This document shows positions 9,858-18,360 of a stretch of 64,000 nt of DNA, in pieces. The notes below the pieces were generated by a model, which searched no databases, was not told the origin of the DNA, and saw nothing but the letters and a program-made list of their open reading frames with translations. The stretch comes from Sphingomonas sp. CBMAI 2297 (GTDB taxonomy: Bacteria > Pseudomonadota > Alphaproteobacteria > Sphingomonadales > Sphingomonadaceae), in contig NZ_JAPDIR010000001.1 of assembly GCF_029870595.1 (NCBI RefSeq), forward strand, positions 124,001-188,000, read 5' to 3'. Both the position numbers and the translations under genes were made by a program. Position 1 is the first letter of the stretch. Each line of letters begins with the position of its first letter.

Positions 9858-10334
9858 ATGCACCACGTCGAACCTTGCCGCGATTTCGATTTCCAGCGGG
9901 GCCGCTGGCACGTCCGGCATCGCCGGCTCACGGCGCGGCTGGCAGGCTGCACGACCTGGGAGGAATTCACCGGTACCAGCGAGCAGCGCCCGCTGCTCGG
10001 CGGCAATGGCAATATCGAGGACAATCTGCTCCATCTGCCCGGCGGGACCTATCGCGCGGTGGCGCTGCGCTCCTATGATCCGGCAAGCGCCAGCTGGGCG
10101 ATCTGGTGGCTCGACGGCCGCGCGCCCCATCGGCTCGACGTGCCGGTGATCGGCGCGTTCGAGGATGGCATCGGCCGCTTCCATGCCGATGACGTGCTGG
10201 ACGGCCGCCCCGTCCGCCTGCGCTTCCTGTGGCTCGGGACCGACGGCGCTGCCCCGCGCTGGGAACAGGCGCTTTCGCCGGACGGCGGCGCGACCTGGGA
10301 GACCAACTGGACGATGGACTTCACTCGGGCCTGA
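9858..10334 (+). CDS. Hypothetical protein, DUF1579-like
   Basis: A 158-residue cytoplasmic-looking protein without signal peptide. The start at 9858 places the AGGAG at 9845 eight bases upstream; an in-frame ATG at 9852 is too close. The sequence DFDFQRGRWHV near the N-terminus, the central GNIEDN and SYDPASASWAIWWLDG, and the C-terminal WEQALSPDGGATWETNWTMDF resemble small lipocalin-like beta-barrel proteins of the DUF1579 type. Function unknown. It stands between thiC and a small secreted protein, with no operon evidence. Confidence 0.65.
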   Translation: MHHVEPCRDFDFQRGRWHVRHRRLTARLAGCTTWEEFTGTSEQRPLLGGNGNIEDNLLHLPGGTYRAVALRSYDPASASWAIWWLDGRAPHRLDVPVIGAFEDGIGRFHADDVLDGRPVRLRFLWLGTDGAAPRWEQALSPDGGATWETNWTMDFTRA

Positions 10335-10439
10335 ACCGGTTTCCGCCCGGGGCGGAATCATCTCCGGAACGGATGAGCCTGTGTCCATTCCCGACAGATT
10401 GGGCGCTATTCCCCCCATCGTTCGCATCGGGGAGAGGTC

Positions 10440-10838
10440 ATGGCGCGGGGCGGGAAACGATGGGCGGGAGCGTTGCTCCTCTTCGGCGGGCTCGTTCCCT
10501 CCGCCGTGGCGCAGGAGCGAATGGCGTGCGCGCCGGATTTCTCGGCGGTCACCAGCGATGCGGCGGCGCACCGGCTCGTCCGCGAGGGGAGGCTGGTCGC
10601 GATCCGCCCTTTCCCCGGCGGCCCGGACGATATCGGCTATCTCTCCCCCGCGGCCGAAGCGGCGCGTCGTCATTTCATCGGCATGCTCGGTCGCCTGGTC
10701 GAGCAGGACCTGATCGACAGCCTCGAGGTTCTGCCCGAATATCGCGGCGAGAGCATCGTCCCCGTCCGCCTCCGCTTCCGCGGCGATCATAGTCGGGGCG
10801 GCGGCGCGCCGTTCGAGGCCGTGGTCGAGATCTGGTGA
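10440..10838 (+). CDS. Small secreted protein of unknown function
   Basis: A 132-residue protein with an N-terminal signal peptide (GALLLFGGLVPSAVAQ), hence periplasmic or extracellular at about 110 residues. No recognised domain. A GGGGAGAGG ribosome-binding site precedes the ATG. The stop overlaps a possible upstream GTG of the RidA-family frame by 4 nt, so the two genes are probably co-transcribed. Codon use matches the chromosome. Confidence 0.6.
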   Translation: MARGGKRWAGALLLFGGLVPSAVAQERMACAPDFSAVTSDAAAHRLVREGRLVAIRPFPGGPDDIGYLSPAAEAARRHFIGMLGRLVEQDLIDSLEVLPEYRGESIVPVRLRFRGDHSRGGGAPFEAVVEIW

Positions 10839-10915
10839 CCGCCCGCCCCGTGACGGCACTGGCATCGGAGCCCGTGCCGGTGCAGGCTGTTTCCGGCCGC
10901 GACGAGGGGCGGGGC

Positions 10916-11452
10916 ATGGGCAAGGCATGGCGGAGGCAGGCAATGGCACGGGACGGGGATCGAAGCATCGGCGGCGCGGCGAATCGGCGGGGCGGGCGCC
11001 GTGGCGTGGTGCTGGCCCTGGCGGCGCTGGCCTGCCTGCCCGCCGCCGCCCATGCCCAGCGCAGCGCGATGACGGTGATCATGCCGGAGAATCCCGCCGC
11101 GAAGGCGTCGCAGGAGGATTGGGGCTATGCCGAGGCGGTGGTGGCGGGCAACACCATCTATCTCTCGGGCGTGGTGGTGGGCCTGGCCCCGGGCGAGACC
11201 GATCTCGAGGCCGCGTTCGACCGCGCCTTCCGCCGGATCGAGGCGACGCTGAAGCGCGCCGGCGCGAGCTGGGACGATGTGGTGGATATCACCAGCTTCC
11301 ATACCGAAATCCTGCCCCAGCTCGCGGCGATGAAGCGGGTCAAGCACCGTTATGTCCATGCGCCCTTTCCCGCCTGGACCGCGATCGACGTCGATCGCCT
11401 GCTGCCCGACGCGGGGCTGACGGAGATCAAGGTCGTGGCGGTGAAGCGCTAG
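10916..11452 (+). CDS. Secreted RidA/YjgF-YER057c-UK114 family protein
   Basis: The C-terminal 130 residues are a RidA-type chorismate-mutase-like fold: GNTIYLSGVVVG, AFDRAFRRIEATLKRAGASWDDVVDITSF, and FPAWTAIDVDRL near the end. Standard RidA deaminates reactive enamines and imines; members lacking the substrate arginine have other roles. Here the domain is preceded by a signal peptide (VVLALAALACLPAAAHAQ), unusual for this mostly cytoplasmic family. I chose the ATG at 10916, preceded by GAGGGGCGG; a GTG at 10835 overlapping the upstream gene and an ATG at 10943 are alternatives. A MITE-like element has inserted exactly at its stop codon. Confidence 0.75.
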   Translation: MGKAWRRQAMARDGDRSIGGAANRRGGRRGVVLALAALACLPAAAHAQRSAMTVIMPENPAAKASQEDWGYAEAVVAGNTIYLSGVVVGLAPGETDLEAAFDRAFRRIEATLKRAGASWDDVVDITSFHTEILPQLAAMKRVKHRYVHAPFPAWTAIDVDRLLPDAGLTEIKVVAVKR

Positions 11453-11648
11453 GTCGGATCGACATTTGGCGGGAAGAGGCTTTCCCGTTCCCCGGCGAAG
11501 GCCGGGCCCCAGTCCCGGTGCATCTGGCCGGGCACGAGAACCTCTCGCACGGCGTTGCAACCGGGCCCCGGCCTCCGCCGGGGAACGGCTTTTCCTCCGT
11601 CGGCAAGGCGCGCTCGATACAGATCCCAAATGTCGATCCGCGCTAGGG
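11447..11648. mobile_element. MITE-like element with 15-bp terminal inverted repeats
   Basis: CGGATCGACATTTGG at 11455-11469 is repeated exactly in inverted orientation at 11626-11640. Immediately outside are direct repeats CGCTAGGT (11447-11454) and CGCTAGGG (11641-11648), seven of eight bases identical, which look like a target duplication. The left copy contains the TAG stop of the RidA-family gene. The 186-bp interior encodes nothing convincing and holds a second inverted repeat around 11490-11515 and 11562-11587, so it could fold into a long hairpin. No transposase in this window has matching ends, so it would be non-autonomous. Confidence 0.6.
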
Positions 11649-11671
11649 TGACGACCCAGGCAGTGGAGCTG

Positions 11672-11807
11672 GTCATCCCCGCGCAGGCGGGGATCCAGGG
11701 CCGGGGACAAGGCGCGCAAGGCTCGCTTTGCCGTTTCCGACCAGCATGCGCGTGATTGCTTCGATCCTCCCGGACTGTCCTGGATCCCCGCCCGCGCCGG
11801 GATGACG
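11672..11807. repeat. Paired REP-like palindromic repeat
   Basis: A palindrome ATCCCCGCGCAGGCGGGGAT at 11675-11694 and a related inverted copy at 11781-11807 (GGATCCCCGCCCGCGCCGGGATGAC) bracket about 85 bases. The same core recurs at 20939-20964, and repeats of this kind are widespread in sphingomonad intergenic DNA. The rest of the 11453-11931 gap (11808-11931) shows a further GC palindrome near 11915 but no gene. Confidence 0.65.
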
Positions 11808-11931
11808 GAAGTGATCTCAAAGGCTTGTTCGGGTCTTCAACCAAGGTTGGACTCATATTCCCGGTTGCGGGGACGACGATCAAAAACGGGGTCTCCGGCC
11901 GCGGGGGCCGGGATTCCAGTGGCTCCCGGGT

Positions 11932-12255
11932 TCATTCCCGCGGGCGCAGCGTGTCTTCGATCATCGGCACCAGTCCGACCCAGTCGCGCGGCAGGCGGGC
12001 GATCAGGAAGCGCTCGATGGTCTGCCGTGGATCGGCAAGGATCGCGTGCGGCGTCCGCACCGCGCCATGATAGGCGCGGCAGCCATCGGCGCGGATCGCA
12101 TAGAGGAAGCCGCGATAGCCGAGCGCGGGAGGCTCTCGCCAGCCCGCGCCCGCAATCAGGGCATCGTGCAGCGCGGTCAGCGCCGCGGCGGCTTGCGCGT
12201 CGAGCTGCCAGGCCGGATTGGGCCGGCCGCTGAAGACATCGAGCTCGACGCGCAT
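11932..12255 (-). CDS. FSGRPNP-motif protein, short paralogue
   Basis: A 107-residue protein starting MRVELDVFSGRPNPAWQLD. The same V-D-x-FSGRPNP-x-W block opens the 308-residue protein encoded just upstream (8-nt gap, same strand), so the two are tandem paralogues in one operon. The rest includes GYRGFLYAIRADG and ends with a region rich in arginine and leucine. No signal peptide. I have seen this motif in unannotated proteins of other bacteria but know of no function. Confidence 0.65.
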   Translation of the reverse strand: MRVELDVFSGRPNPAWQLDAQAAAALTALHDALIAGAGWREPPALGYRGFLYAIRADGCRAYHGAVRTPHAILADPRQTIERFLIARLPRDWVGLVPMIEDTLRPRE

Positions 12256-12263
12256 GGCCTGGT

Positions 12264-13190
12264 TCAGTTGATCACCACCGATCTGCCTGCGTAGAAAAAG
12301 TCGCAGAAATTGGCGTACGGCCCCCGCGCGCAGGTCTGCGGGTCGGTGATCAGCACGCCGTTGCTGTCATAATTGCGTGCTGCCGTGCTGCCGGGCTTGT
12401 GGCCCCAGAAGCCGCCGCGCTGGTGGCGATACCAGTGATAGTCATAGCCCGGCGCGATCACCAGCGCCATCAGCCGGCGCGGATATTCGCTCTGCGGCAG
12501 GCAGGTGCACCGCTTCTTGAGGCCGTCGGCCATCGCCGCCGCGGTCACCGTGTTGCACGCCATGACGGATGTTCCCGCACCATGCGCGCGGCCCGGCTGG
12601 GCGAAGGTGTTGGTGCGCCAGTTCCGCGCGTAATTGTAGCAATTATTATAGGGCTGGGTCGCCGGATTGTTCCAGAAGCCGGGGTTATACTGGCTGACCT
12701 CATATTGGCACTGGCTGCACTTGCTGTCGGGAATGGTGGTGATGAGCGGGTTGCTCGGCGGGGGCGGCGGGGGCGGCGGTCCCGGCGGCTTCCGCATCAG
12801 GCGCGTCGTCACCTCCATCCATTCCAGCGCGGTCTCGCGCAGCTTCTCGTCGAGCGGTGTCACGGCATGCTCGACCAGCCGGACCTCGGAGCGGAGCGGC
12901 ATCGTCCCGATGAGCAGGCGCGCCAGCTCGCCCGCGGCATCCAGATTTTCCTTTCCGGTCGGCGCCACCGCGAATTTCTGCGGCAGCCCGCGCGGCGCCC
13001 GCACGTCGTCGAGGAGATTCTCGACGCGAACCTCGCGAAAGCCGAGCCCGTCATAGCCCGCGCCGGGCTTGGTCACCGCGGCGCGCATCTCGCGGGCCGC
13101 GCCGAGCAGCTTCTTGGCTGCTTCTTCCTCGGTGATCATCCAGACCGGATTGGGCCGGCCCGAGAACATATCCACTTCAATGCGTAGCAT
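12264..13190 (-). CDS. FSGRPNP-motif protein with proline linker and papain-like C-terminal domain
   Basis: A 308-residue protein in three parts: an N-terminal FSGRPNP domain (residues 1 to about 130, MLRIEVDMFSGRPNPVWMI), a linker with eight consecutive prolines (about residue 140), and a cysteine-rich C-terminal domain. That domain contains NNCYNYARNW, NTFAQPGRA, a later DYHWYRHQRGGFWGHKPG and ITDPQTCARGPY. A cysteine after a short loop followed about 90 residues on by a histidine in a W/Y-rich strand and a polar ITDP is the arrangement of papain-like cysteine peptidases or amidases, so C in NNCYNY and H in DYHWY are proposed catalytic residues. No signal peptide is apparent, although many cysteines suggest metal binding or disulfides. 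Confidence 0.7.
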   Translation of the reverse strand: MLRIEVDMFSGRPNPVWMITEEEAAKKLLGAAREMRAAVTKPGAGYDGLGFREVRVENLLDDVRAPRGLPQKFAVAPTGKENLDAAGELARLLIGTMPLRSEVRLVEHAVTPLDEKLRETALEWMEVTTRLMRKPPGPPPPPPPPSNPLITTIPDSKCSQCQYEVSQYNPGFWNNPATQPYNNCYNYARNWRTNTFAQPGRAHGAGTSVMACNTVTAAAMADGLKKRCTCLPQSEYPRRLMALVIAPGYDYHWYRHQRGGFWGHKPGSTAARNYDSNGVLITDPQTCARGPYANFCDFFYAGRSVVIN

Positions 13191-13444
13191 GATCGATTCT
13201 CCCCAGTAGAAGAATTGGCGTCATGCGACCCAGGATTTATCGAAGAAATTTATTGGCTGACCCGAATTGCCCCATGGAGTTTCGCGCAGTTCATGTGCGA
13301 CTCGACATGCGGGTTTCAAGCATAGCCCCTGCTTTTCGATCCACGCAACCGAATAGACTGGAAGAATAATCCATTTTGGGTATCAGCCATTCCGGCGACG
13401 GCGCCCGAGCCCGTTGCCGCGGCCCGGCTTGCTCTGGAGACAAG

Positions 13445-13846
13445 GTGCCCCAACTCGCCCATATCACCCTCATCGTCCGCGACTATGACGAGGCCCTTGC
13501 CTTCTACATCGGCAAGCTGGGCTTCACGCTGGTCGAGGACAGCTACCAGCCCGAGCAGGACAAGCGCTGGGTCACGATCCGCCCGCCCGGCGCGCCCGAT
13601 GGCGCCACCACGCTCCTGCTCGCCCGGGCCGCCACGCCGGAACAGGAAGCCGCGATCGGCAACCAAGCCGCCGGCCGTGTCTTCCTGTTCCTCGCCACCG
13701 ACGATTTCGCGCGCGACCATGCGGCCTTCGCCGCGGCCGGCGTGCGCTTCGTCCGGCCGCCTGCCGTGCAGCCCTATGGCAAGGTAGCAGTGTTCGAGGA
13801 TCTCTACGGCAATCGCTGGGACCTGATCGGGCCCGCCCGGGACTGA
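13445..13846 (+). CDS. VOC/glyoxalase family protein
   Basis: A 133-residue single-domain protein beginning at GTG 13445 with GGAG seven bases upstream; earlier in-frame starts would add an unstructured extension. It shows the VOC pattern HITLIVRDYDEALAFYIGKLGF at the N-terminus and VFEDLYGNRWDLIGP at the C-terminus, with the metal-ligand positions H and E present. VOC proteins dimerise to form metal-dependent lyases, dioxygenases or resistance proteins; the substrate is not predictable. It is divergent from the FSGRPNP operon across a 254-bp AT-richer gap that must hold promoters for both. Confidence 0.85.
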   Translation: MPQLAHITLIVRDYDEALAFYIGKLGFTLVEDSYQPEQDKRWVTIRPPGAPDGATTLLLARAATPEQEAAIGNQAAGRVFLFLATDDFARDHAAFAAAGVRFVRPPAVQPYGKVAVFEDLYGNRWDLIGPARD

Positions 13847-13899
13847 AGACGCCGCCCGGCCATCGATGCTAGGGTGCCGCTCCGAAGGGAGCCCCGCGC

Positions 13900-14181
13900 A
13901 TGGACACCGAACCGCACCCCCTGTTCGCGCCGCAGACCGCCCGCGCCACCTTCCGGGTCGGCGATCGCGTGGTGATGGAGGCGGAGGCGCGCACGACGCC
14001 GCTCGGGCTGCTCGCGGCCGGGGGAATGGTCGCGGCGATCCTGCTCGCGATCCCGCCGATCCTGCTTGCCAGGCGTATCCGCGCGGCGCCCCGGCCGCCC
14101 GGGGCAGGCGGCTCCGCGATCCCTATGGATGCCCCCGCGCAACACCTGCCGGAAACCTCTCCAACCACGCTCGCAAAATAG
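13900..14181 (+). CDS. Small single-pass membrane protein
   Basis: A 93-residue protein with one hydrophobic segment (PLGLLAAGGMVAAILLAIPPILLA, about residues 33-56), a charged N-terminal part and a polar, proline-rich tail. GGGAG lies upstream of the ATG. No family recognised. Confidence 0.5.
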   Translation: MDTEPHPLFAPQTARATFRVGDRVVMEAEARTTPLGLLAAGGMVAAILLAIPPILLARRIRAAPRPPGAGGSAIPMDAPAQHLPETSPTTLAK

Positions 14182-14206
14182 GACTTCGCCTGGCCTATCC
14201 GGCCCG

Positions 14207-14404
14207 ATGAGGAGGAGGCGCAGTGCCGCCGCCTCGCTGCTCTCTCGCGCGACGCACAATCTGGAGGAGGTCCGGGCCGCCGGCCTGGCCCGGGAGGAAG
14301 AAGCGCGCGCAGCGGCGGACGAAGCGCGGCGCGAGGCCGAGTTCCAGGCCCATCTGGATGAGATCGCACGCACCGAGGGCGGGGGAAAACTGGCCCCCCG
14401 ATAG
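14207..14404 (+). CDS. Small charged protein, possibly coiled coil
   Basis: A 65-residue frame with a long helical stretch (LAREEEARAAADEARREAEFQAHLDEIART) that would form a coiled coil. The ribosome-binding site is poor, and the shadow frame on the other strand is equally open, so this call is tentative. No function can be assigned. Confidence 0.35.
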   Translation: MRRRRSAAASLLSRATHNLEEVRAAGLAREEEARAAADEARREAEFQAHLDEIARTEGGGKLAPR

Positions 14405-14454
14405 TCTAAACTTCGTAAACTTCCGCGCGCGCGGCGCTGCTTCGGATGCTCCTC

Positions 14455-15111
14455 TCAGATGCCCCGGCGCCGCTTCCAGTCGAGCGCCACGCCGATGCGC
14501 TGGTCCCAGCTGCCGTCCCAGCGAGTCTCCAGCCCATGCGCCTCGAGCTCGGCGACGATGTCGCGCGCCACCGCCAGCGCCGCGTCCTCGCCCTCGTCGC
14601 AGGCGCCGTAATTGAGGTACAGCCCGCCGCCGTCCACGGCGCTCTCGGTGTCCTGCATGTGGTAAAAGGCATAGCCGCGTGCCGGCACCCCGGCATCCTC
14701 TGCCGCGCGCACCTCGTCCCAGATCTCGGTCGCGCCGCAATTGCCGCAGCAGCTGAAATTCTGGCGGGCGATCACGCCGCTTTCCTCCAGCGCGGCGAAG
14801 GCGGCGTCGAGCCGGTCGCAATCCGTCTCGTCGGGCCAGTGGCGCTCGGCGGCGCGCTGCTCGGCCAGCGCCTGGCGGAGCAGCTTCTGGGCGAGCGGGC
14901 GCAGTTCGTCGGGAGACAGGTCGTCGGCAAAGGCGTCGGACGCGTTGGTCAGGATCGCGTCCTCGTCATAGAAGCCGCTCGCCACGTCGCGGCGGATCTG
15001 GTCGCGCACCCATTCGGTCTTCTCGGCCAGCGGCGTGGCCGGGGGTGCCAGCGCGGCCTCCGGCTGCGGCGCGATGCGCTTGCCGAACAGGCGGCCGAAC
15101 AGCGACTTCAT
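14455..15111 (-). CDS. DUF6891 domain protein
   Basis: A cytoplasmic protein of about 218 residues. The ATG at 15111 is preceded by GGAGG five bases away; an in-frame ATG at 15123 includes that site and is less likely. The conserved part runs from about residue 120 with QNFSCCGNCGATEIW, then GYAFYHMQDTE and DGGGLYLNYGA, and ends with WDGSWDQRIGVALDWKRR, the signature of the DUF6891 family. The CCGNC cluster could bind metal. Function unknown. Confidence 0.8.
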   Translation of the reverse strand: MKSLFGRLFGKRIAPQPEAALAPPATPLAEKTEWVRDQIRRDVASGFYDEDAILTNASDAFADDLSPDELRPLAQKLLRQALAEQRAAERHWPDETDCDRLDAAFAALEESGVIARQNFSCCGNCGATEIWDEVRAAEDAGVPARGYAFYHMQDTESAVDGGGLYLNYGACDEGEDAALAVARDIVAELEAHGLETRWDGSWDQRIGVALDWKRRRGI

Positions 15112-15186
15112 TGCTTCCTCCATTGTCGGGAGGGGAAGATAGCAACCCCGAAGGCCCGCGCCTATGCCACGCGCCGCAAAAACGGA

Positions 15187-16647
15187 TCAGAACATGCCGG
15201 GCACGTCGCGCTGGGGCACGCTCGGCCGGGCGGGCGCGAGCAGCTCGTGCGCCGCCGCGCTGCCCGTCTCGGTGGCGCTTTGCGCCGCGGCGGTGGCGGT
15301 CACGGCGCTGATCGCGGTGCAGCTCCTGCCCTGGATGAAGTCGAGCGCGGCGCGGGTCGATGCCTCGCGCGGATCGCCCATGGGATAGGCGATGTCGTCC
15401 GACGCGCGGCAGCTCGCCCGCACCGTGCCGGCGAGGCCGGTGAAATAGGCGCCCTGATGGTCGCGATTCTGCAGGGCGAAGGCGATGATGCGGAAACGGT
15501 CGTCGCAGGCGGTCTTGTCGATGGCGATCTGGCCCACCGGCTTGCCATAGGTGTTGGTGCCGACCAGGGCGAGGCTGGTGCCGAGATAGGGCAGCATCCC
15601 GGCGACGACGAGCTCGCTGGCCGATGCGGTGCTCGACGTGCCGATAAAGGCGACGCGGGTCGGCGCGATCGACTGGGTCTGGGGCGCGAAATAGGCGGTG
15701 CTGTTCTCCGCCGACTTGCTCGGGCGGAAGGTCATATAGTCGAACACGTCCGAGGTCGCCCGGTTGGCGCCCATCAGATTGCCCATCAGCTCGGCGATCG
15801 AGACGAGCCCGCCGCCATTGTAGCGCAGGTCGATGATCACTTCGGTGATGCCGGCGGCGCGGAACTGGGCGAAGGCGGCGCGCAGCGGCGAATCGGCGGT
15901 GTTGATGAAGGTGCGCAGATTGACATAGCCGACGCGGTGGCCGCCATCGTCGATGATCTTGGCGCCGTAGCGCGAGGAGACCGGGGTGAGCGTATAGTCG
16001 GTCTTGGCGATGGTCACCACGCGGGTGCCGGCGGCGGCGTCGTTCACGCGCATGGTGCGGCTGGTGCCGGCGGTGTTGGGCCCGAGCGCGTCGGTCAGCG
16101 CGGCGGTGCCGCCGCCGGCGAGGATGTCGCTGACGTTGCGCAGGTTGGCGGCGCTGGTGCCGATCGCCTGGATCTCGGTGCCGCGGTCGATCCCGGCGGT
16201 GAGCGCGCTGGTGCCCTCGAACGTCTCGGCGGAGTAGAGCCGGTTGCCGTCGAGATAGAGGCGGAAGCCGAAGCCGGCGCTCGAGCCCGAATTATAATAG
16301 GCATTCTCCTCGGCGATCGAGGTGACATAGGTGAAATAGCGATCGCGCCCCTGGGCCCGCGCGGTGGCGGTGAGCGCGTCGACATAGGCGCCGACGCTGG
16401 CATAGGGCGTGGGATCGAGGCTGGCGGGCAGCGTCTCGGGAAAGAGATACCATTCGTTGAGCTGGGCGGCTGCCCAGTCCTGGCGTTCGCGCAGGGTGCA
16501 GCCCGCCACGGTGGGGGTTGGCGTGTTGGTCGGCGTCGGCGTTACGCTGCCGGACGATCCGCCGCCGCCCGCGACGGACCCGCCGCCGCCGCCGCCGCTG
16601 CAGGCGGAAAGGGAAAGCGCGATCAGGGCAGTCAACGTACGGCGCAT
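15187..16647 (-). CDS. S41 family peptidase lipoprotein
   Basis: A 486-residue lipoprotein. The signal ends in LSLSACSGGGG (lipobox LSAC), followed by a glycine/threonine/proline-rich tether. Then come a small helical domain (WYLFPETLPASLDP), a PDZ-like region and the S41 tail-specific protease core with LRYNGGG, the nucleophile in GTSSTASASELV, and the lysine in TNTYGKPVGQ. Members cut proteins in the periplasm. A GAGGAGA ribosome-binding site precedes the start. It differs from the CtpA-type protease at 39153-40505 in being a lipoprotein with a distinct N-terminal domain; its substrate is unknown. Confidence 0.9.
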   Translation of the reverse strand: MRRTLTALIALSLSACSGGGGGGSVAGGGGSSGSVTPTPTNTPTPTVAGCTLRERQDWAAAQLNEWYLFPETLPASLDPTPYASVGAYVDALTATARAQGRDRYFTYVTSIAEENAYYNSGSSAGFGFRLYLDGNRLYSAETFEGTSALTAGIDRGTEIQAIGTSAANLRNVSDILAGGGTAALTDALGPNTAGTSRTMRVNDAAAGTRVVTIAKTDYTLTPVSSRYGAKIIDDGGHRVGYVNLRTFINTADSPLRAAFAQFRAAGITEVIIDLRYNGGGLVSIAELMGNLMGANRATSDVFDYMTFRPSKSAENSTAYFAPQTQSIAPTRVAFIGTSSTASASELVVAGMLPYLGTSLALVGTNTYGKPVGQIAIDKTACDDRFRIIAFALQNRDHQGAYFTGLAGTVRASCRASDDIAYPMGDPREASTRAALDFIQGRSCTAISAVTATAAAQSATETGSAAAHELLAPARPSVPQRDVPGMF

Positions 16648-16783
16648 GCGAAGTCTCCTCGGCGGGCAGCCTAAGTCAAGCGCTGGGCCAAGTCATCCTG
16701 TCGTATAGGTGTAATCTAGGGCCAATCGACATTCAGGCTCAGGATGTAGCTGGCAAGCCGGAGCGCTTCGGACCAACCTTATT

Positions 16784-16873
16784 CGTCACCCTGAACTTGT
16801 TTCAGGGTCCAAGGTGCCCCCGGGCGATATCGCTGGTGGAGAATTGGATGCTGAAACGAGTTCAGCATGACGG
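16784..16873. repeat. Intergenic palindromic repeat
   Basis: CGTCACCCTGAACTTGTTTC followed by AGGGTCC (16784-16810) and GCTGAAACGAGTTCAGCATG then ACG (16850-16872) form a paired inverted repeat. It is a different family from the ATCCCCGCG palindromes and is common between genes of sphingomonads and relatives. It lies between two convergent or tandem minus-strand genes and could also act as a transcript end. Confidence 0.6.
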
Positions 16874-16929
16874 AAGAGAGAGGTTTCGGCATTCAACTTC
16901 CGTCCTGCGCCGCCGGGAACGGAAGGAAC

Positions 16930-17631
16930 CTAGCCCTGCAGGGGCGGCAGCGCCCAGTCGATCGGCTTCATGCCGCGGCTCTCCAGGAATTCGTTGGCCT
17001 TGGAGAAGTGCCGGCTGCCGAAAAAGCCCGAATGGGCCGAAAGGGGGGAGGGATGGGGTGCCTTGAGCACCAGATGGCGGCCGCCGCGATCGATCGAATC
17101 GACGAACGCCGCCTTTTTCTGGGCATGGCTGCCCCAGAGCAGGAAGACCACCGGCTCGGCGCGGGCGTTGACGAGGCGGATCACCGCGTCGGTGAACCGC
17201 TCCCAGCCGCGCCCCTGGTGCGATGCGGCCATCCCCATCTGCACGGTGAGGACCGCATTGAGGAGGAGGACGCCCTGGCCGGCCCAATGCTCGAGAAAGC
17301 CGTGGCGCGCCGGCGGGATGCCGAGATCGGCCTCCATCTCCTTGTAGATATTGACCAGGCTGGGCGGGGTGCGCACGCCCGGCCGCACCGAGAAGCACAG
17401 CCCGTGCGCCTGGCCCTCGCCATGATAGGGATCCTGGCCGAGGATGACGACGCGGACGTCCTCGAGCGGCGTCAGGTCGAGCGCGCGGAACCACTCGCTG
17501 CCCGCCGGGAAGATGCGCTTGCCCGCCGCCTTTTCGGCGACGAGGAACTGGCGGAGCGCCGCCATGTACGGATCGGCGAACTCGCCCTGCAGCGGTTCGA
17601 GCCAGCTCGGATGGAGTTTCACCTCGGCCAT
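16930..17631 (-). CDS. ung: Uracil-DNA glycosylase (family 1)
   Basis: A 233-residue enzyme of full length. It removes uracil from DNA at the start of base-excision repair. The water-activating motif [18 protein letters not shown] (about residues 63-80) and the minor-groove intercalation loop [10 protein letters not shown] are intact, with the catalytic Asp in GQDPYH and the catalytic His in the HPSP motif. AGGAGG precedes the ATG. Another DNA glycosylase gene lies immediately upstream on the same strand, so the two may be expressed together. Confidence 0.97.
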   Translation of the reverse strand: MAEVKLHPSWLEPLQGEFADPYMAALRQFLVAEKAAGKRIFPAGSEWFRALDLTPLEDVRVVILGQDPYHGEGQAHGLCFSVRPGVRTPPSLVNIYKEMEADLGIPPARHGFLEHWAGQGVLLLNAVLTVQMGMAASHQGRGWERFTDAVIRLVNARAEPVVFLLWGSHAQKKAAFVDSIDRGGRHLVLKAPHPSPLSAHSGFFGSRHFSKANEFLESRGMKPIDWALPPLQG

Positions 17632-17661
17632 GGCCTCCTGTCCGAAAGCCGCGCCGCCCTG

Positions 17662-18348
17662 TCAATCGCCTCGCGCGCGGCAATCGCTCCGCAAGGGGCA
17701 GCGCGCGCAGTCGGTGGCGTCGAAGCGGCAGAGCGTCTGGCCGAGCTTCTTGGTGCCGATATGGAAATCGAGAAAGTCGTGGCCCCGCCATTCGGGCATC
17801 GCCCGGGTCACCGCCTCGCTCGCCGCGCGGCCGCCGGCGCCGCGGCGGACCAGGCCGGTGCGCTGGAGCACGCGCAGCACATGGCCGTCGACGATCAGCA
17901 CCGGACGGTCGAGCGTGCTGGCGTTGAGCGTGGCGGCGGCGACCTTGCGGCCCACGCCCGGCAGCCGCTCGAGCCAGGCCAGGGCGTCGTCGAGCTGCAG
18001 CTCGCCGAGAAAGCCCAGGTCGAACCCCTGGCGCTCCGCCGCGATCCGGCCGAGCGCGCCGATCACGTAGCGCGCCTTGTCCTCGGCATGGGTGACCGCG
18101 CCGATGCAGCGCAGCACGTCCGCCGGGCCGGCCGCGAGCACCCGCGCCGGGGTGCCGAACGCGGCGACGAGCCGGTCATAGGCGGCGAGCGACACCGCGT
18201 CCCTGGTCCGCCCGCTGATCATCGACTTGACCAGCGCCCCGATCGGCGAGCGCCGGGGTAGCGGTCCGGCCAGGGCGCGGATAGGCTCCAGCGCGCGCTG
18301 CCAGCGCTGGATGTCGTCGTGCCCGCAGAATCCGAAGCCCGATTGCAT
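17662..18348 (-). CDS. Endonuclease III-like DNA glycosylase
   Basis: A 228-residue helix-hairpin-helix glycosylase. LPGVGRKVAAAT contains the hairpin and the catalytic lysine, VDGHVLRV contains the catalytic aspartate, and the C-terminus has the exact CX6CX2CX5C iron-sulfur motif of endonuclease III (CRFDATDCARCPLRSDC). It therefore looks like a bifunctional glycosylase/AP lyase, though not the main Nth, whose sequence is more conserved. I chose the ATG at 18348; an ATG at 18366 overlaps a LexA box and has no ribosome-binding site. The LexA box predicts SOS induction. Confidence 0.85.
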   Translation of the reverse strand: MQSGFGFCGHDDIQRWQRALEPIRALAGPLPRRSPIGALVKSMISGRTRDAVSLAAYDRLVAAFGTPARVLAAGPADVLRCIGAVTHAEDKARYVIGALGRIAAERQGFDLGFLGELQLDDALAWLERLPGVGRKVAAATLNASTLDRPVLIVDGHVLRVLQRTGLVRRGAGGRAASEAVTRAMPEWRGHDFLDFHIGTKKLGQTLCRFDATDCARCPLRSDCRARGD

Positions 18349-18360
18349 GGTGGCAGCGTA

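Noticed and set aside
14446-16674. Plus-strand open frame of 742 codons
   Set aside because: Opposite the S41 lipoprotein and the DUF6891 gene; no domains.
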